This document shows positions 9,012-17,918 of a DNA stretch of 64,000 bases, one piece after another. The stretch is from assembly GCF_020215665.1 (NCBI RefSeq), contig NZ_CP084061.1, forward strand, positions 1,830,001 through 1,894,000. Direction: 5' to 3'. Position 1 is the stretch's first letter. The number at the start of each line of letters is the position of its first letter. The DNA is from Blautia parvula (lineage in GTDB: Bacteria; Bacillota; Clostridia; Lachnospirales; Lachnospiraceae). The notes beneath the pieces are model-generated. The model worked only from the letters and a program-made list of their open reading frames with translations, searched no databases and was not told where the DNA came from. Both the position numbers and the translations under genes were made by a program.

Positions 9012-9207
9012 AAATATTACTCCCCTTTTTCCCATGTAAATATTTGTCTCACAACATCTTCTTCCTCATTATACTGCACAAACAAAAGCAGAAAGCAAAA
9101 TGTACATAATCGTCGTGATTTTTGACATAATCGTACAGAAATACATGTTTTTTTACAAAAGGAGGGCCGGGTCCGACATCTGCGGCCCGGCGTATGAAAA
9201 AGAAACA

Positions 9208-11259
9208 TCACTCATCCAGCACCCGGTTCAGTTCCTCAGTCCCCGGCAGTACAAAACGGCTGTCTTTTATGATCGGTATCCGGCTGCCGTCCCTTTTCAC
9301 CGCTGTGATCTCTCCCAGCTCCTCATAAGGAATGGTAATATCCGTATGGCATCCGAAGTAGGCTTTGCCCGCATCGATCCTTCTTAAAACAGACACTTCA
9401 TTGTCCCTGGCAATGATCTCTTTCCCGTCGGGATTATACACTGCGGTATCCTCAGACCAGCTGTAGCAAGTATCACCCACTGCAAAGTGCGGTCCCATCT
9501 TCTCCGCAATGAGAATAGGCAGAATGTCCTCAATCCGGTATTTCTTAGCCATCACATAGGCCGTGGTGTTGGTGCCGATGGCAAATTCCCCCAAGGGCAG
9601 CATATCGTGGTGGAACAGGATATTTTCCTTAATATAATCCCTGTTCTCCTCCTCTGTCTCAAAATTGGCGCAGATATAATCTGAAACTTTCCCATCCCGG
9701 AAAGTTATCTCCAGATTCCTGTAATACAAGCCGTCCAGATACACGCCTGACACGTGCAGCACACCGTTCGTTCCATGAAGAACCGGGCTTGTGAAGACTT
9801 CCCCCACAGGGATGTTCACATCTGCCAAACAGTTTTCAAAATTCGTCTGTTTTTCCGGATCTGTAAGGTCATGGAGGCGCACCGTCATATCCGTCCGGTT
9901 GCCGCCCCTGCCCTTGATCCTGACCTCGCACCCTTCATCCAGGGCATCAATAAGCTTCTGCTGGATTCCCTGATACAGACGATAGTCAAGGGTGTTCAGG
10001 CGCACGGTTTCCCGGAAAATATCCCCGAATTTCTCACCTATCTCACAGACCGGATAGGCAATGATGGTAAAGCTGCGCTCTTCCCCCTTGATATAGCGGT
10101 TCACGATCTGTCCCGCCTCATTGTCATAGACCACCTGCAGTTTCTGCTGGTGGGATGACAGGGAAAAGGCCTCCTTTTTACTCACGGGAGTAAAAGGTGT
10201 TTCCCCGAAGGTCTCTATAACAGCCGGGCCTCCGTGGGTATTGGCAAGGTCTTTTACCTGCTCATAAGCCACCTGCATAACACGGAGCTTACGCTGTACA
10301 AACTCCTGGTTCAAAAACAGCGCCGCGTCATCCTTGTGGTCATAATCATACTGTTTATTTGGAATTGCCCCGTAATAGCCAATCCTGTGGTGCTGCTTTT
10401 TATTCACCGCATGGACGGCGCTCCGGTAAATCACAGGCTTTAATCCCATGTCCTCAAACTGGCGGACAGCCGCCCTTACCATGCGCTCAAAACCAAGCTG
10501 ATAACGGATATTCACACTGTTCTTTTTGGAAATGTCTTTTCTCCCGTTGACAAACCCGATCCTGTAACCTTCTGTAAAGGTACGGGCCATGGCCTCTGTC
10601 TCCTCCTCAGAAAAACGGTTCAGATATTCTGCCATGGCGATTTCATTCTCTGTCACATATTCCCCGTACTTATACAAATATCTGGAATCTGTAAGGTCAC
10701 TGTCACAGACAATGCGCACAGCAAAATCAAGAGAAGGGTCCACCGCTTCCCGGATTCTTCTCCCAACCATCTCCTCACTGTAATCACTCACATACCAGTA
10801 CAGGGTATCTCTTATCTCCTGCGCAGGCACTGTCGGCTCCTCCAGCAAATTGTAGATCTGCACATAAAGTTCCATGAGCACCGTCATATCAAAGAGGCGG
10901 TCCTCATAGGCATAGACAACGATCCCCCGCACCTCTGCTGCCAGAAAGGAAAGAAGCCTTCCGTACTCCTCCTGGAGCATGCGCACCGCATAAGCCGGAT
11001 TTGCGTAAGATGTCTCATAAGCTCCGGGCAGTATCCTGCCGTAAAGCTCCTCATTGTTCTTCTGAAGTTCTGAAAGGGCAGCATGTTCCAGCCATCCTTC
11101 CCTGATCTTCTCATGAAGGGTGAGCACATAATTCAAGTAGGATGTCATCTCATGAAAAAATCCGCAAAATCTCTCCGGCACATCCATCTCCTGCTGCATT
11201 TCCCGGATTCTTCCCTTCACCAGTTCAAAACGTTCCTCCAAAAATGTATCTCTACTCAT
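9208..11259 (-). CDS. M29-type metallo-aminopeptidase with a long N-terminal extension
   Basis: The C-terminal 400 residues carry the metal and catalytic pattern of M29 (AmpS/aminopeptidase T) enzymes: Glu in PVGEVFTSP, Glu in LGEFAIGTN, His in KMGPHFAVGDT followed by a nearby Tyr, and His/Asp in GCHTDITIPY. Family members are usually 370-415 aa. This one is 683 aa, with about 270 additional N-terminal residues, mostly helical and without a motif I know. The product is probably cytosolic, as no signal peptide is seen. The start overlaps the upstream HD-domain gene by 8 bp, so the two are translationally coupled. Confidence 0.88.
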   Translation of the reverse strand: MSRDTFLEERFELVKGRIREMQQEMDVPERFCGFFHEMTSYLNYVLTLHEKIREGWLEHAALSELQKNNEELYGRILPGAYETSYANPAYAVRMLQEEYGRLLSFLAAEVRGIVVYAYEDRLFDMTVLMELYVQIYNLLEEPTVPAQEIRDTLYWYVSDYSEEMVGRRIREAVDPSLDFAVRIVCDSDLTDSRYLYKYGEYVTENEIAMAEYLNRFSEEETEAMARTFTEGYRIGFVNGRKDISKKNSVNIRYQLGFERMVRAAVRQFEDMGLKPVIYRSAVHAVNKKQHHRIGYYGAIPNKQYDYDHKDDAALFLNQEFVQRKLRVMQVAYEQVKDLANTHGGPAVIETFGETPFTPVSKKEAFSLSSHQQKLQVVYDNEAGQIVNRYIKGEERSFTIIAYPVCEIGEKFGDIFRETVRLNTLDYRLYQGIQQKLIDALDEGCEVRIKGRGGNRTDMTVRLHDLTDPEKQTNFENCLADVNIPVGEVFTSPVLHGTNGVLHVSGVYLDGLYYRNLEITFRDGKVSDYICANFETEEENRDYIKENILFHHDMLPLGEFAIGTNTTAYVMAKKYRIEDILPILIAEKMGPHFAVGDTCYSWSEDTAVYNPDGKEIIARDNEVSVLRRIDAGKAYFGCHTDITIPYEELGEITAVKRDGSRIPIIKDSRFVLPGTEELNRVLDE

Positions 11260-11842
11260 CTCTCAGATTTCCTTTTTCCACATTTTTGTCAAGAATGCCG
11301 TTCACATACTCCATCAGCAGCGCAGAGCCCTGTGCGGTTCCCGCATTCCTTTTCATGACCTGTGATCTCTTGATCTCATGCTCTCTCCAGGACTTGCCGT
11401 CTGTGGCGTCATTGAGCATCAGAGGCTGCACACAGTCAAGGGAGTGGGCGAATTTTGCCTCCGGTGTCTCGGAAGCCTCAAACTCCTCCCACAGATCCAT
11501 CATCTTCTCCGCTTGGTCCTCCGGCAGCAGCCCGAAAATGCGTTTTGCCGCCTTCACCTCACGCTCCCGCTTATCCAGATGGCCGGCATCGTCATAGGCA
11601 TAGGTATCCCCTGCGTCAATCTCTACAATATCGTGTATGAGAACCATGAGCATGGTCCTGGCAATATCAATCTTCTCATTGGCGTGCTCTGACAGAAGTG
11701 CTGCCATCAGCGCCAGATGCCAGGAGTGCTCTGCGTCATTCTCCCTGCGGATTCCGTCTGACAGGTAAGTCTGGCGGCGGACAAATTTACTCTTGTCAAC
11801 CTCCAGCATAAATTCCATCTGTTTTTTTAATCTATCGTCCAT
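11252..11842 (-). CDS. HD-domain phosphohydrolase, YfbR/HDDC2-like
   Basis: This 196-aa protein has the HD metal-site pattern of 5'-deoxynucleotidases: EHSWHLALMAALL supplies the first His, MVLIHDIVEIDAGDTY the His-Asp pair, and a further Asp lies near residue 140. The related YfbR and HDDC2 enzymes dephosphorylate deoxynucleoside monophosphates, and that is the likely role here. Its 3' end overlaps the start of the aminopeptidase gene. The small membrane-protein genes lie directly upstream, the nearest ending 9 bp away. Confidence 0.88.
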   Translation of the reverse strand: MDDRLKKQMEFMLEVDKSKFVRRQTYLSDGIRRENDAEHSWHLALMAALLSEHANEKIDIARTMLMVLIHDIVEIDAGDTYAYDDAGHLDKREREVKAAKRIFGLLPEDQAEKMMDLWEEFEASETPEAKFAHSLDCVQPLMLNDATDGKSWREHEIKRSQVMKRNAGTAQGSALLMEYVNGILDKNVEKGNLRDE

Positions 11843-11851
11843 ATTTCCTCC

Positions 11852-12172
11852 TTATGAGATTCCCACCAAAAAAAGCGCAATCCAGATGACCATCAGCACG
11901 CCGTTGGCCACGGAACCGATCTTGCTGTAAAGAAATGCACGGTTCTGTTCCGAAAAGCTTTTCAGCCCCAGAATAAACCCGTATACGGACAAGCCAAGAG
12001 CCAGGATTCCCATAGCTCCCAGATACATGCCGCCCTGTCCACTCATGACCAGGGAACAGATTGCTGCTCCAAAAAACAGCAGGCCGGACATCAGCGCCAG
12101 AATAGAGGATTCCACTCCGCCTCTGGTATGTCTTTTTTTTGTAAATGAATATTTATAGCGTTTTTTTGCCAT
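11852..12172 (-). CDS. Small membrane protein, 106 aa, DUF6142-like
   Basis: Function unknown. After a basic N-terminus (MAKKRYKYSFTKKRHTRGG) there are about three hydrophobic segments (residues 20-45, 48-70 and 85-106), so it is an inner-membrane protein with a positive cytoplasmic tail. It resembles a family I recall as DUF6142 from Lachnospiraceae. Its start overlaps the end of the vanZ-like gene by 20 bp, and its stop is 9 bp before the HD gene, so it belongs to that transcript. Confidence 0.78.
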   Translation of the reverse strand: MAKKRYKYSFTKKRHTRGGVESSILALMSGLLFFGAAICSLVMSGQGGMYLGAMGILALGLSVYGFILGLKSFSEQNRAFLYSKIGSVANGVLMVIWIALFLVGIS

Positions 12173-12641
12173 GCTGTCTCCTCCTGTTTTTTCTATATAT
12201 ATAATGGCTCACGGCAAAAAGGATATATCCAAGTGCCGCACCAGTTGTATTCAAAATCATATCGTCCACATCAAAACATCCCAGCTTCGTGATAAGCTGT
12301 ATGGTTTCCACGCAAAGGCTCAATGCAAAACCGGAAAAAGTGATAAAAAAGAATCCCCTTGCATTTCTGCAAATGATGGGAAGAATCAGGCCAAAAGGAA
12401 CAAAACCTATTACATTTCCAAACAGATTGGATACCACTGCTAAGACTCCAAGCTGCTCTTTGTAAATCCAGAATCTTCTGATTTCCTGTAAAGGCGTCAG
12501 GTTGTAGTGGTATTCCCTCTGGGCAAACTCCACCCCGCTGAACCGCTCCGCGAAAAACAGGAAATAAATAAGCGCAAGTATATAAATCAGGAACAACACG
12601 GTTCCTGCCGCTTTGATTTTCCTTTTTGTTTTATTTTTCAA
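12153..12641 (-). CDS. VanZ-family membrane protein
   Basis: At 162 aa with four hydrophobic segments, it shows the VanZ pattern: the pre-helix NLTPLQEIRRF, then NLFGNVIGFVPFGLILPII, then SLCVETIQLITKLGCFDVDDMILNTTGAALGY. The DVDDxxLNTxGxxxG signature near the C-terminus is diagnostic. VanZ itself gives low-level teicoplanin resistance, but chromosomal members such as this have no established function. No van genes are nearby. Confidence 0.92.
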   Translation of the reverse strand: MKNKTKRKIKAAGTVLFLIYILALIYFLFFAERFSGVEFAQREYHYNLTPLQEIRRFWIYKEQLGVLAVVSNLFGNVIGFVPFGLILPIICRNARGFFFITFSGFALSLCVETIQLITKLGCFDVDDMILNTTGAALGYILFAVSHYIYRKNRRRQHGKKTL

Positions 12642-12681
12642 TGTTCTAAACTCCTATTGCATAGTCTCTCCTATGTATGAA

Positions 12682-12709
12682 GAAGAGGGCCGCCTAAAAC
12701 GCCCTCTTC
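12682..12709 (-). terminator. Hairpin between two small membrane-protein genes
   Basis: A 9-bp perfect stem (GAAGAGGGC with GCCCTCTTC) has only a weak T-run on the minus strand. It is placed between the stop at 12735 and the vanZ-like gene, so a partial terminator is the best guess. Confidence 0.5.
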
Positions 12710-12734
12710 CCTATTCTTGTGTTGTTCTGTCCGG

Positions 12735-12887
12735 CTAGAATGTGATCTCACTTCTTTTTCTTAAAAGTTTTGTTCCGTTGATAATAAGCATAACACCGCT
12801 GACAATTCCTGTAACTGCAGCGACAATTCCCAGTACCAGAGAGGTAACTCCGGCACGTGACATAGTCTTATAGATCTTTTCGTTCAT
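12735..12887 (-). CDS. Small single-pass membrane protein, 50 aa
   Basis: A short reading frame on the minus strand begins MNEKIYKTMSRAGVTSLVLG and ends with a basic tail (LLRKRSEITF). It has one clear membrane segment (about residues 14-37) of Gly, Val and Ile. GGAAGG lies about 10 bp before the ATG. No family recognised. It lies between pyrE and the vanZ-like gene, 44 bp after pyrE, and could be the last gene of the pyr transcript or separate. Coding is supported by the membrane-protein character and the ribosome binding site. Confidence 0.65.
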   Translation of the reverse strand: MNEKIYKTMSRAGVTSLVLGIVAAVTGIVSGVMLIINGTKLLRKRSEITF

Positions 12888-12931
12888 CCAGCACACTTCC
12901 TTCCGTCCCGACAAAGTCAGATGATTATTGT

Positions 12932-13609
12932 TTACTCGTTTGCGCCATATTTCTCATAATATGCATCAATGGCTGCTTTCATCTTATCATCAATGATAAC
13001 TTTTCCTTTGTACTCTTTGTTGTACAGATGCTCCACAACCTCCTCCATGGTTACAATGGCTGTTGTGGCAAGTCCGTACTTCTCTTCAATCTCTTTAAGT
13101 GCGCTCTTCTCGCCCTGTCCCCGCTCCATGCGGTCCACAGATACCACAAGGCCGATGGGGCTTACATTGCCCTGCGCCCTGATAATGGGTAGTGTCTCTG
13201 CGATAGAGGTGCCTGCTGTTGTCACGTCCTCGATGATGACCACCTTATCGCCGTCCTCAATAGGGCTTCCCAGAAGGATTCCCTTATCCCCATGGTCCTT
13301 TACTTCTTTCCTGTTGGAGCAGTAGCGGATATCTTTTCCGTAAAACTCACTGATCGCCATGGTTGCTGCTACTGTCAGCGGTATTCCCTTGTAGGCAGGT
13401 CCGAACAATACGTCAAAGTCAAATCCGAACTTGTCCGCAATGGCTCTGGCATAATATTCTCCCAGCTTGCGAAGCTGTGCTCCTGTTCTATAAAATCCGG
13501 TGTTTACGAAAAACGGGGTGTTCCGTCCGCTCTTTGTGACGAAGTCTCCGAATTTCAGCACCTGGCAGTCCACCATAAATTCAATAAATTCCTGTTTGTA
13601 CGCTTCCAT
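12932..13609 (-). CDS. pyrE: Orotate phosphoribosyltransferase PyrE
   Basis: PyrE attaches orotate to PRPP to make OMP. The protein is 225 aa with the phosphate-binding KSGRNTPFFVNTG near the N-terminus, FGPAYKGIPL, and the PRPP loop VVIIEDVTTAGTSIAET in the middle, all typical. It ends the pyrC-F-K-D-E cluster, starting 29 bp after the pyrD stop. Confidence 0.96.
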   Translation of the reverse strand: MEAYKQEFIEFMVDCQVLKFGDFVTKSGRNTPFFVNTGFYRTGAQLRKLGEYYARAIADKFGFDFDVLFGPAYKGIPLTVAATMAISEFYGKDIRYCSNRKEVKDHGDKGILLGSPIEDGDKVVIIEDVTTAGTSIAETLPIIRAQGNVSPIGLVVSVDRMERGQGEKSALKEIEEKYGLATTAIVTMEEVVEHLYNKEYKGKVIIDDKMKAAIDAYYEKYGANE

Positions 13610-13638
13610 CGAATTTCCTCCTAGTTTTCTCTTCCCGT

Positions 13639-14541
13639 TTATTCTACCACACCAATCAGGGATTGAATATCCTGAATTTTATTTTTCTTCATATAATCTT
13701 CAATCCCCCGGACTGTCTCCACTGTTGCATAGGGGTTGGTGAAATTAGCTGTTCCTATGGACACGGCTGTGGCGCCGGCCAGGATAAATTCCAGAGCATC
13801 CTCAGCACTGCAGATGCCGCCCATGCCTATGATGGGCAGTTTTACCGCACGTGCTGTCTGGTAGACCATGCGGACAGCCACAGGTTTTAAACAGGGACCT
13901 GACATACCGCCTGTCTTGTTTGCCAGTGCAAACGTTCTCTTATTGATATCTATCTTCATGCCGGTCAGTGTGTTGATCAGGGAAAGCACATCCGCGCCGC
14001 CTGCCTCTGCGGCCTTGGCCATCTCTGTAATATCTGTCACATTTGGGCTGAGTTTCATGATAACCGGCTGTTTTGCATGCTTCTTTACTTCCCTGGTGAT
14101 GGCTTCCACTGCTTTGGGATCCTGTCCGAATGCAATGCCGCCTTCCTTCACGTTAGGGCAGGAGATATTGATCTCCAGCATATCCACATCTTCCCCGGCC
14201 AGACGCTCCACTACTTCACAGTATTCCTCTGTACTCTTTCCGCATACATTGACAATGATCTTTGTATCATATTTTTTCAGGAAAGGGATGTCTCTCTCGC
14301 AGAACACGTCAATACCGGGATTCTGCAGGCCGATGGCGTTCAACATGCCGCAGGAAGTCTCCGCGATACGCGGTGTGGGATTGCCCGGCCAGGGTACACT
14401 TGCCACACCCTTTGTGACAACAGCACCAAGGCAGCTCAAATCCACAAATTCGCTGTATTCTGCCCCGGAGCCAAAGGTTCCTGAGGCTGTCATAACAGGA
14501 TTCTTCAGTTCCACACCTGCCAGATTCACTTTTGTATTCAT
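13639..14541 (-). CDS. pyrD: Dihydroorotate dehydrogenase B catalytic subunit
   Basis: PyrD type 1B oxidises dihydroorotate using FMN, passing electrons to NAD+ through PyrK. At 300 aa it has the class 1 pattern: ASGTFGSGAEY, NISCPNVKEGG with the catalytic Cys region for class 1B, and the FMN-binding IIGMGGICSAEDALEFILAGA. The ATG at 14539-14541 overlaps the pyrK stop as ATGA, so the two subunits are translationally coupled. A TTG one codon earlier is possible but less likely. Confidence 0.95.
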   Translation of the reverse strand: MNTKVNLAGVELKNPVMTASGTFGSGAEYSEFVDLSCLGAVVTKGVASVPWPGNPTPRIAETSCGMLNAIGLQNPGIDVFCERDIPFLKKYDTKIIVNVCGKSTEEYCEVVERLAGEDVDMLEINISCPNVKEGGIAFGQDPKAVEAITREVKKHAKQPVIMKLSPNVTDITEMAKAAEAGGADVLSLINTLTGMKIDINKRTFALANKTGGMSGPCLKPVAVRMVYQTARAVKLPIIGMGGICSAEDALEFILAGATAVSIGTANFTNPYATVETVRGIEDYMKKNKIQDIQSLIGVVE

Positions 14542-15317
14542 CAAAGCTCTACCTCCGTGCTCAAAAATACCGGGCCGTCCTTGCAGATTCTCTTGTTATG
14601 CACATGGGAGTGTCCGTCCACTTCCTTTGACTGACAGACACAGGCCAGACAGGCACCGATTCCGCATGCCATCTTCTCCTCCAGGGAGATATAGCATGTT
14701 ATTTTCTTTTCCTCTGCATAGGCCTTCACAGCCCGCAGCATGGGGGTCGGGCCGCAGGCAAGGATGACTTCCGGCTCTATATGGTTCTCACGGATGGCAT
14801 CCATAACATTGCCTTTCGTACCAACACTTCCATCCTCTGTTGTGATAAAAAGCCTTCCCGCTGCCTCCAGCTCTTTTACGAGGAAGAGGTCTGCGCTTCG
14901 GTAACCGGATATGATGGTCACATCCGCATCCGCCTCTTTGGCAGTCTGCAGCATAGGGGGCACGCCGATGCCGCCGCTCATCATGAGCACGCGTTTTCCC
15001 CTGATCTCCTCCATCGGGAACCCATTGCCCAGAGGTCCCAGTATATCCAGAGTGTCACCTGCACAGGCTTTTGAAAATTCCTCTGTTCCTTTGCCAACTG
15101 TTCTGTATACGATCCGCAGGCTTCCCGCTTCTCTGTCTATCTCACACAGGCTGATGGGGCGGGGCAGCATTCTGCTCTGGTCCCTGCTGTAGACAGAGAT
15201 AAACTGTCCCGGTTTGGCGACTGCCGCAATCTCTTCTGCTGCCAGCCACATGCTGTACACACCCTCAGCCAGCTTCTCCTGCCGGATCACTGTACTTGTT
15301 ATCTTTGCTTTTGCCAT
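14541..15317 (-). CDS. pyrK: Dihydroorotate dehydrogenase B electron-transfer subunit PyrK
   Basis: PyrK carries FAD and a 2Fe-2S cluster and links PyrD to NAD+. The 258-aa protein has an N-terminal FAD barrel (RMLPRPISLCEID), a NAD-binding part (LMMSGGIGVPPMLQTAKEA), and the C-terminal Cys cluster CGIGACLACVC with one more Cys downstream. It is followed directly by pyrD with an ATGA overlap, and pyrF ends 10 bp upstream. Confidence 0.95.
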   Translation of the reverse strand: MAKAKITSTVIRQEKLAEGVYSMWLAAEEIAAVAKPGQFISVYSRDQSRMLPRPISLCEIDREAGSLRIVYRTVGKGTEEFSKACAGDTLDILGPLGNGFPMEEIRGKRVLMMSGGIGVPPMLQTAKEADADVTIISGYRSADLFLVKELEAAGRLFITTEDGSVGTKGNVMDAIRENHIEPEVILACGPTPMLRAVKAYAEEKKITCYISLEEKMACGIGACLACVCQSKEVDGHSHVHNKRICKDGPVFLSTEVEL

Positions 15318-15327
15318 GGTCCTCTCC

Positions 15328-16257
15328 TTATTTTACAGCCTTAAGAGCGCCGTCAATGTCTGCGATCATATCTTCCACTGCTCTGCGGGATGCATCCGCG
15401 AAATTCGCTTCGCCGATTTCGGCGTATTTTTCCTGCTTGTAGGCAGCAATAATACCGCGGGAGGAATTTACAATGGCTCCCAGGCCGTCTTCATTAAAGA
15501 AATGCACCAGGTCTTTTCCCTGTCCGCCCTGGGCACCGTATCCCGGAACCAAGATGTAGGCTTTCGGCATGATCCGGCGAAGGATCTTACCCATCTCGGG
15601 ATAAGTGGCACCTACCACGGCACCGATATAGCTGTATGAATCGCCCATGCATTCCTGACCCCACTCGGCAACTTTTTCTCCCACCAGTTCATAGAGCGGT
15701 CTTCCGTTTACTAACTGGTCCTGGAACTCCCCGCTGGACGGATTGGAGGTCTTTACAAGGATGAAAAGACCTTTTTTCTCCTTTTTACACACATCAATAA
15801 ACGGGTTCACACCGTCTGATCCCAGATACGGATTCACAGTCACAAAATCCTCATCAAATCCGGCGTACTCCTTGCTGCCCACCTGAACCCTGCCGATGTG
15901 GCCGGCTGCGTAAGCGGCAGATGTGGAACCGATATCACCGCGCTTGATATCACCGATGACAACCAGGTCCTTTTCTTTACAGTAATCCACTGTCTTCTTA
16001 AAAGCCATAAGACCCGGGATACCAAACTGCTCATACATGGCGATCTGCGGTTTTACTGCCGGAATCAGGTCATGGGTGGCGTCCACAATTGCTTTATTGA
16101 ACTGCCAGACAGCTTCTGCCGCCCCTTCCAGGGTCTCGCCGCACTCTTTGAATGCAGCATCCTGGATGTGTTTCGGAATATAATTGAGCATAGGGTCCAG
16201 ACCCACCACGATAGGTGCGTGGGTCTTCCTGATCTTCTCTGTAAGTTTATTAATCAT
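15328..16257 (-). CDS. pyrF: Orotidine 5'-phosphate decarboxylase PyrF
   Basis: PyrF decarboxylates OMP to UMP. At 309 aa it is the longer type of OMP decarboxylase. The active-site motif is VIGDIKRGDIGSTSAAYA, with the Lys between two Asp residues, and VGLDPMLNYIP is near the N-terminus. It lies in the pyr operon between pyrC (27 bp upstream) and pyrK (10 bp downstream). Confidence 0.95.
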   Translation of the reverse strand: MINKLTEKIRKTHAPIVVGLDPMLNYIPKHIQDAAFKECGETLEGAAEAVWQFNKAIVDATHDLIPAVKPQIAMYEQFGIPGLMAFKKTVDYCKEKDLVVIGDIKRGDIGSTSAAYAAGHIGRVQVGSKEYAGFDEDFVTVNPYLGSDGVNPFIDVCKKEKKGLFILVKTSNPSSGEFQDQLVNGRPLYELVGEKVAEWGQECMGDSYSYIGAVVGATYPEMGKILRRIMPKAYILVPGYGAQGGQGKDLVHFFNEDGLGAIVNSSRGIIAAYKQEKYAEIGEANFADASRRAVEDMIADIDGALKAVK

Positions 16258-16284
16258 GATTTTTCCTCCGTGAGTGAAATTATT

Positions 16285-17583
16285 TTATTGTCTGATCATG
16301 CCGTCCTGGATATAGGCGATCTTACCGTCGCAGATTGTGGCTTTTACCAGACCTTTTACCCTGCGGCCGTTGAATGGCGTGTTCTTTCCTTTTGAAAGGA
16401 AAGTCATGGAATCAATAACATATTCTGCATCCGGGTCGATGATGGTCACATCAGCGGCTTTTCCCTCTTCCAGGGAGCCTCTGTCAAGACCGATGATCTT
16501 AGCAGGGTTATAGCTCATTTTTTCCGCCATCTGCATGGGTGTCAGAATCCCCTTGTCCACCAGCTCCGTGATGGTGAGGGCAACGGATGTCTCCAGCCCC
16601 ACAATGCCGAAGGGCGCTCTGGTGATGGGCATGGTCTTCTCCTCACGGCTGTGAGGCGCATGATCTGTACTGATGACATCCATAATATCATCCTTCAGGC
16701 CGCGGATCAGTGCGTCCCTGTCCTCTTTTGTGCGCAGAGGCGGATTCATCTTATAGTTGGCGTCATTGGGGTCCACATCGTCAGAAGTCAGTGTGAAGTG
16801 GTGGGGGCATACTTCGCCTGTCACCTTGATCCCCTCTTTTTTCGCCAGTTCTACCATGCGGACACTCTCCTTGGTGGAGCAGTGGCACAGATGAAGCTTG
16901 GCTCCTGTCTCTTTTGCCAGGATAATATCCCTTGCCGCAATGATGTCCTCCACTGCGTTGCTGATTCCCGGCAGTCCCATCTCTCTGGAATGCTCGTCCT
17001 CATTGACGCAGCCCTTGCCCACAATATTCCGGTCTTCACAGTGGGCAAATACGGGAATATCGTATTTTGCCGCGATTCCCATGGCATTTTTATATAATCT
17101 GGCATTCATGACGGATTTGCCGTCCTCGCTGATGGCAGGTACGCCCTGCTCGATCATCTCCTCAATATCCGCCAGTTCCTCACCGGACTGTCCTTTTGTA
17201 ATGGCACCGATCTGCATTACATGGATAGGAGACAATTCTTTTGCTTTATTCTGAACGTATTTCACACGGTCCGCGCTGTCGATGACCGGCTTGGTATTGG
17301 GCATGGCAAGAATTGTGGTGAATCCGCCTCTGGCTGCTGCCTTGGAGCCTGACACAATATCTTCTTTATAAGTCAGCCCCGGGTCCCGCAGATGCACATG
17401 CAGGTCAATGAGCCCGGGCATTACATAGCAGCCTGAAGCGTCGATGACTTTATCTGTCTTATCCTTTGGCTTAAGGCCCTTGCCTGTCTTTTTCACTTTG
17501 CCGCCCTCTATATAGAGGTCGCTTATTTCGTCTGTCTTTGTTGCCGGATCGATGATACGTCCGTTCCTGATTAAAATATTCAT
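16285..17583 (-). CDS. pyrC: Dihydroorotase PyrC
   Basis: PyrC cyclises carbamoyl aspartate to dihydroorotate. The chosen start (ATG at 17581-17583, with GGAGG upstream) gives 432 aa opening MNILIRNGRIIDP. It has the metal-binding GLIDLHVHLRDPG, a second His region in LHLCHCSTKESV, and STDHAPHS near residue 305. It is the first gene of pyrC-F-K-D-E. The predicted leader is only about 30 nt, so PyrR-type attenuation is unlikely. Confidence 0.95.
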   Translation of the reverse strand: MNILIRNGRIIDPATKTDEISDLYIEGGKVKKTGKGLKPKDKTDKVIDASGCYVMPGLIDLHVHLRDPGLTYKEDIVSGSKAAARGGFTTILAMPNTKPVIDSADRVKYVQNKAKELSPIHVMQIGAITKGQSGEELADIEEMIEQGVPAISEDGKSVMNARLYKNAMGIAAKYDIPVFAHCEDRNIVGKGCVNEDEHSREMGLPGISNAVEDIIAARDIILAKETGAKLHLCHCSTKESVRMVELAKKEGIKVTGEVCPHHFTLTSDDVDPNDANYKMNPPLRTKEDRDALIRGLKDDIMDVISTDHAPHSREEKTMPITRAPFGIVGLETSVALTITELVDKGILTPMQMAEKMSYNPAKIIGLDRGSLEEGKAADVTIIDPDAEYVIDSMTFLSKGKNTPFNGRRVKGLVKATICDGKIAYIQDGMIRQ

Positions 17584-17620
17584 AAATTCTTCCTCCGGGA
17601 CTTTACATCTTTTGATTTTA

Positions 17621-17649
17621 ATAGTAACATACACAATTTCTTTCGTCAA
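17621..17649 (-). promoter_or_regulatory. Promoter of the pyr operon
   Basis: On the minus strand TTGACG (17644-17649) and TACTAT (17621-17626) are 17 bp apart, about 40 bp before the pyrC start. It is divergent from the cold-shock promoter, with only 14 bp between the two -35 boxes. Confidence 0.65.
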
Positions 17650-17663
17650 TTATACATTTTTAC

Positions 17664-17692
17664 TTGACTTTTTTTCGATTTGCGAATATACT
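17664..17692 (+). promoter_or_regulatory. Promoter of the cold-shock gene
   Basis: TTGACT (17664-17669) and TATACT (17687-17692) have a 17-bp spacer. Transcription would start near 17700, giving an unusually long leader of about 220 nt. Confidence 0.75.
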
Positions 17693-17764
17693 GAATTTGT
17701 TAAAGGAATATTGGATATAAATAATTGAAAGTGCATTTAATAAGCTTCCGGTTATCGTGATGTT

Positions 17765-17823
17765 AAGCGGTTTTTAGAGATTGTATTATTTCTTATTTAT
17801 AATACCCTCTCTAAAGACCGCTT
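17765..17823 (+). promoter_or_regulatory. Long hairpin in the 5' leader of the cold-shock mRNA
   Basis: Two 25-nt arms (17765-17789 and 17799-17823) pair with only two mismatches and one G-U pair around a 9-nt loop. They are followed by ATTTTTC. The placement 96 nt before the ATG suggests either a terminator-like attenuator or a temperature-dependent leader structure, as in other csp mRNAs. The rest of 17584-17918 holds only the two divergent promoters and AT-rich leader. Confidence 0.6.
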
Positions 17824-17918
17824 ATTTTTCATAAATAATGGGAACTTTCCACGAAGCGTGCTTCCTGTTTTCTTTATCCAATCCTAATTTTTATTTTTTA
17901 TTTTATGGAGGTAACACT

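Noticed and set aside
12153-12641. The VanZ-like gene as a sign of glycopeptide resistance.
   Set aside because: No vanA/H/X or regulator genes are nearby, and VanZ-like proteins are common in core genomes of this group.
17584-17650. A PyrR-type attenuator upstream of pyrC.
   Set aside because: The best promoter leaves a leader of only about 30 nt, too short for the anti-terminator and terminator pair.
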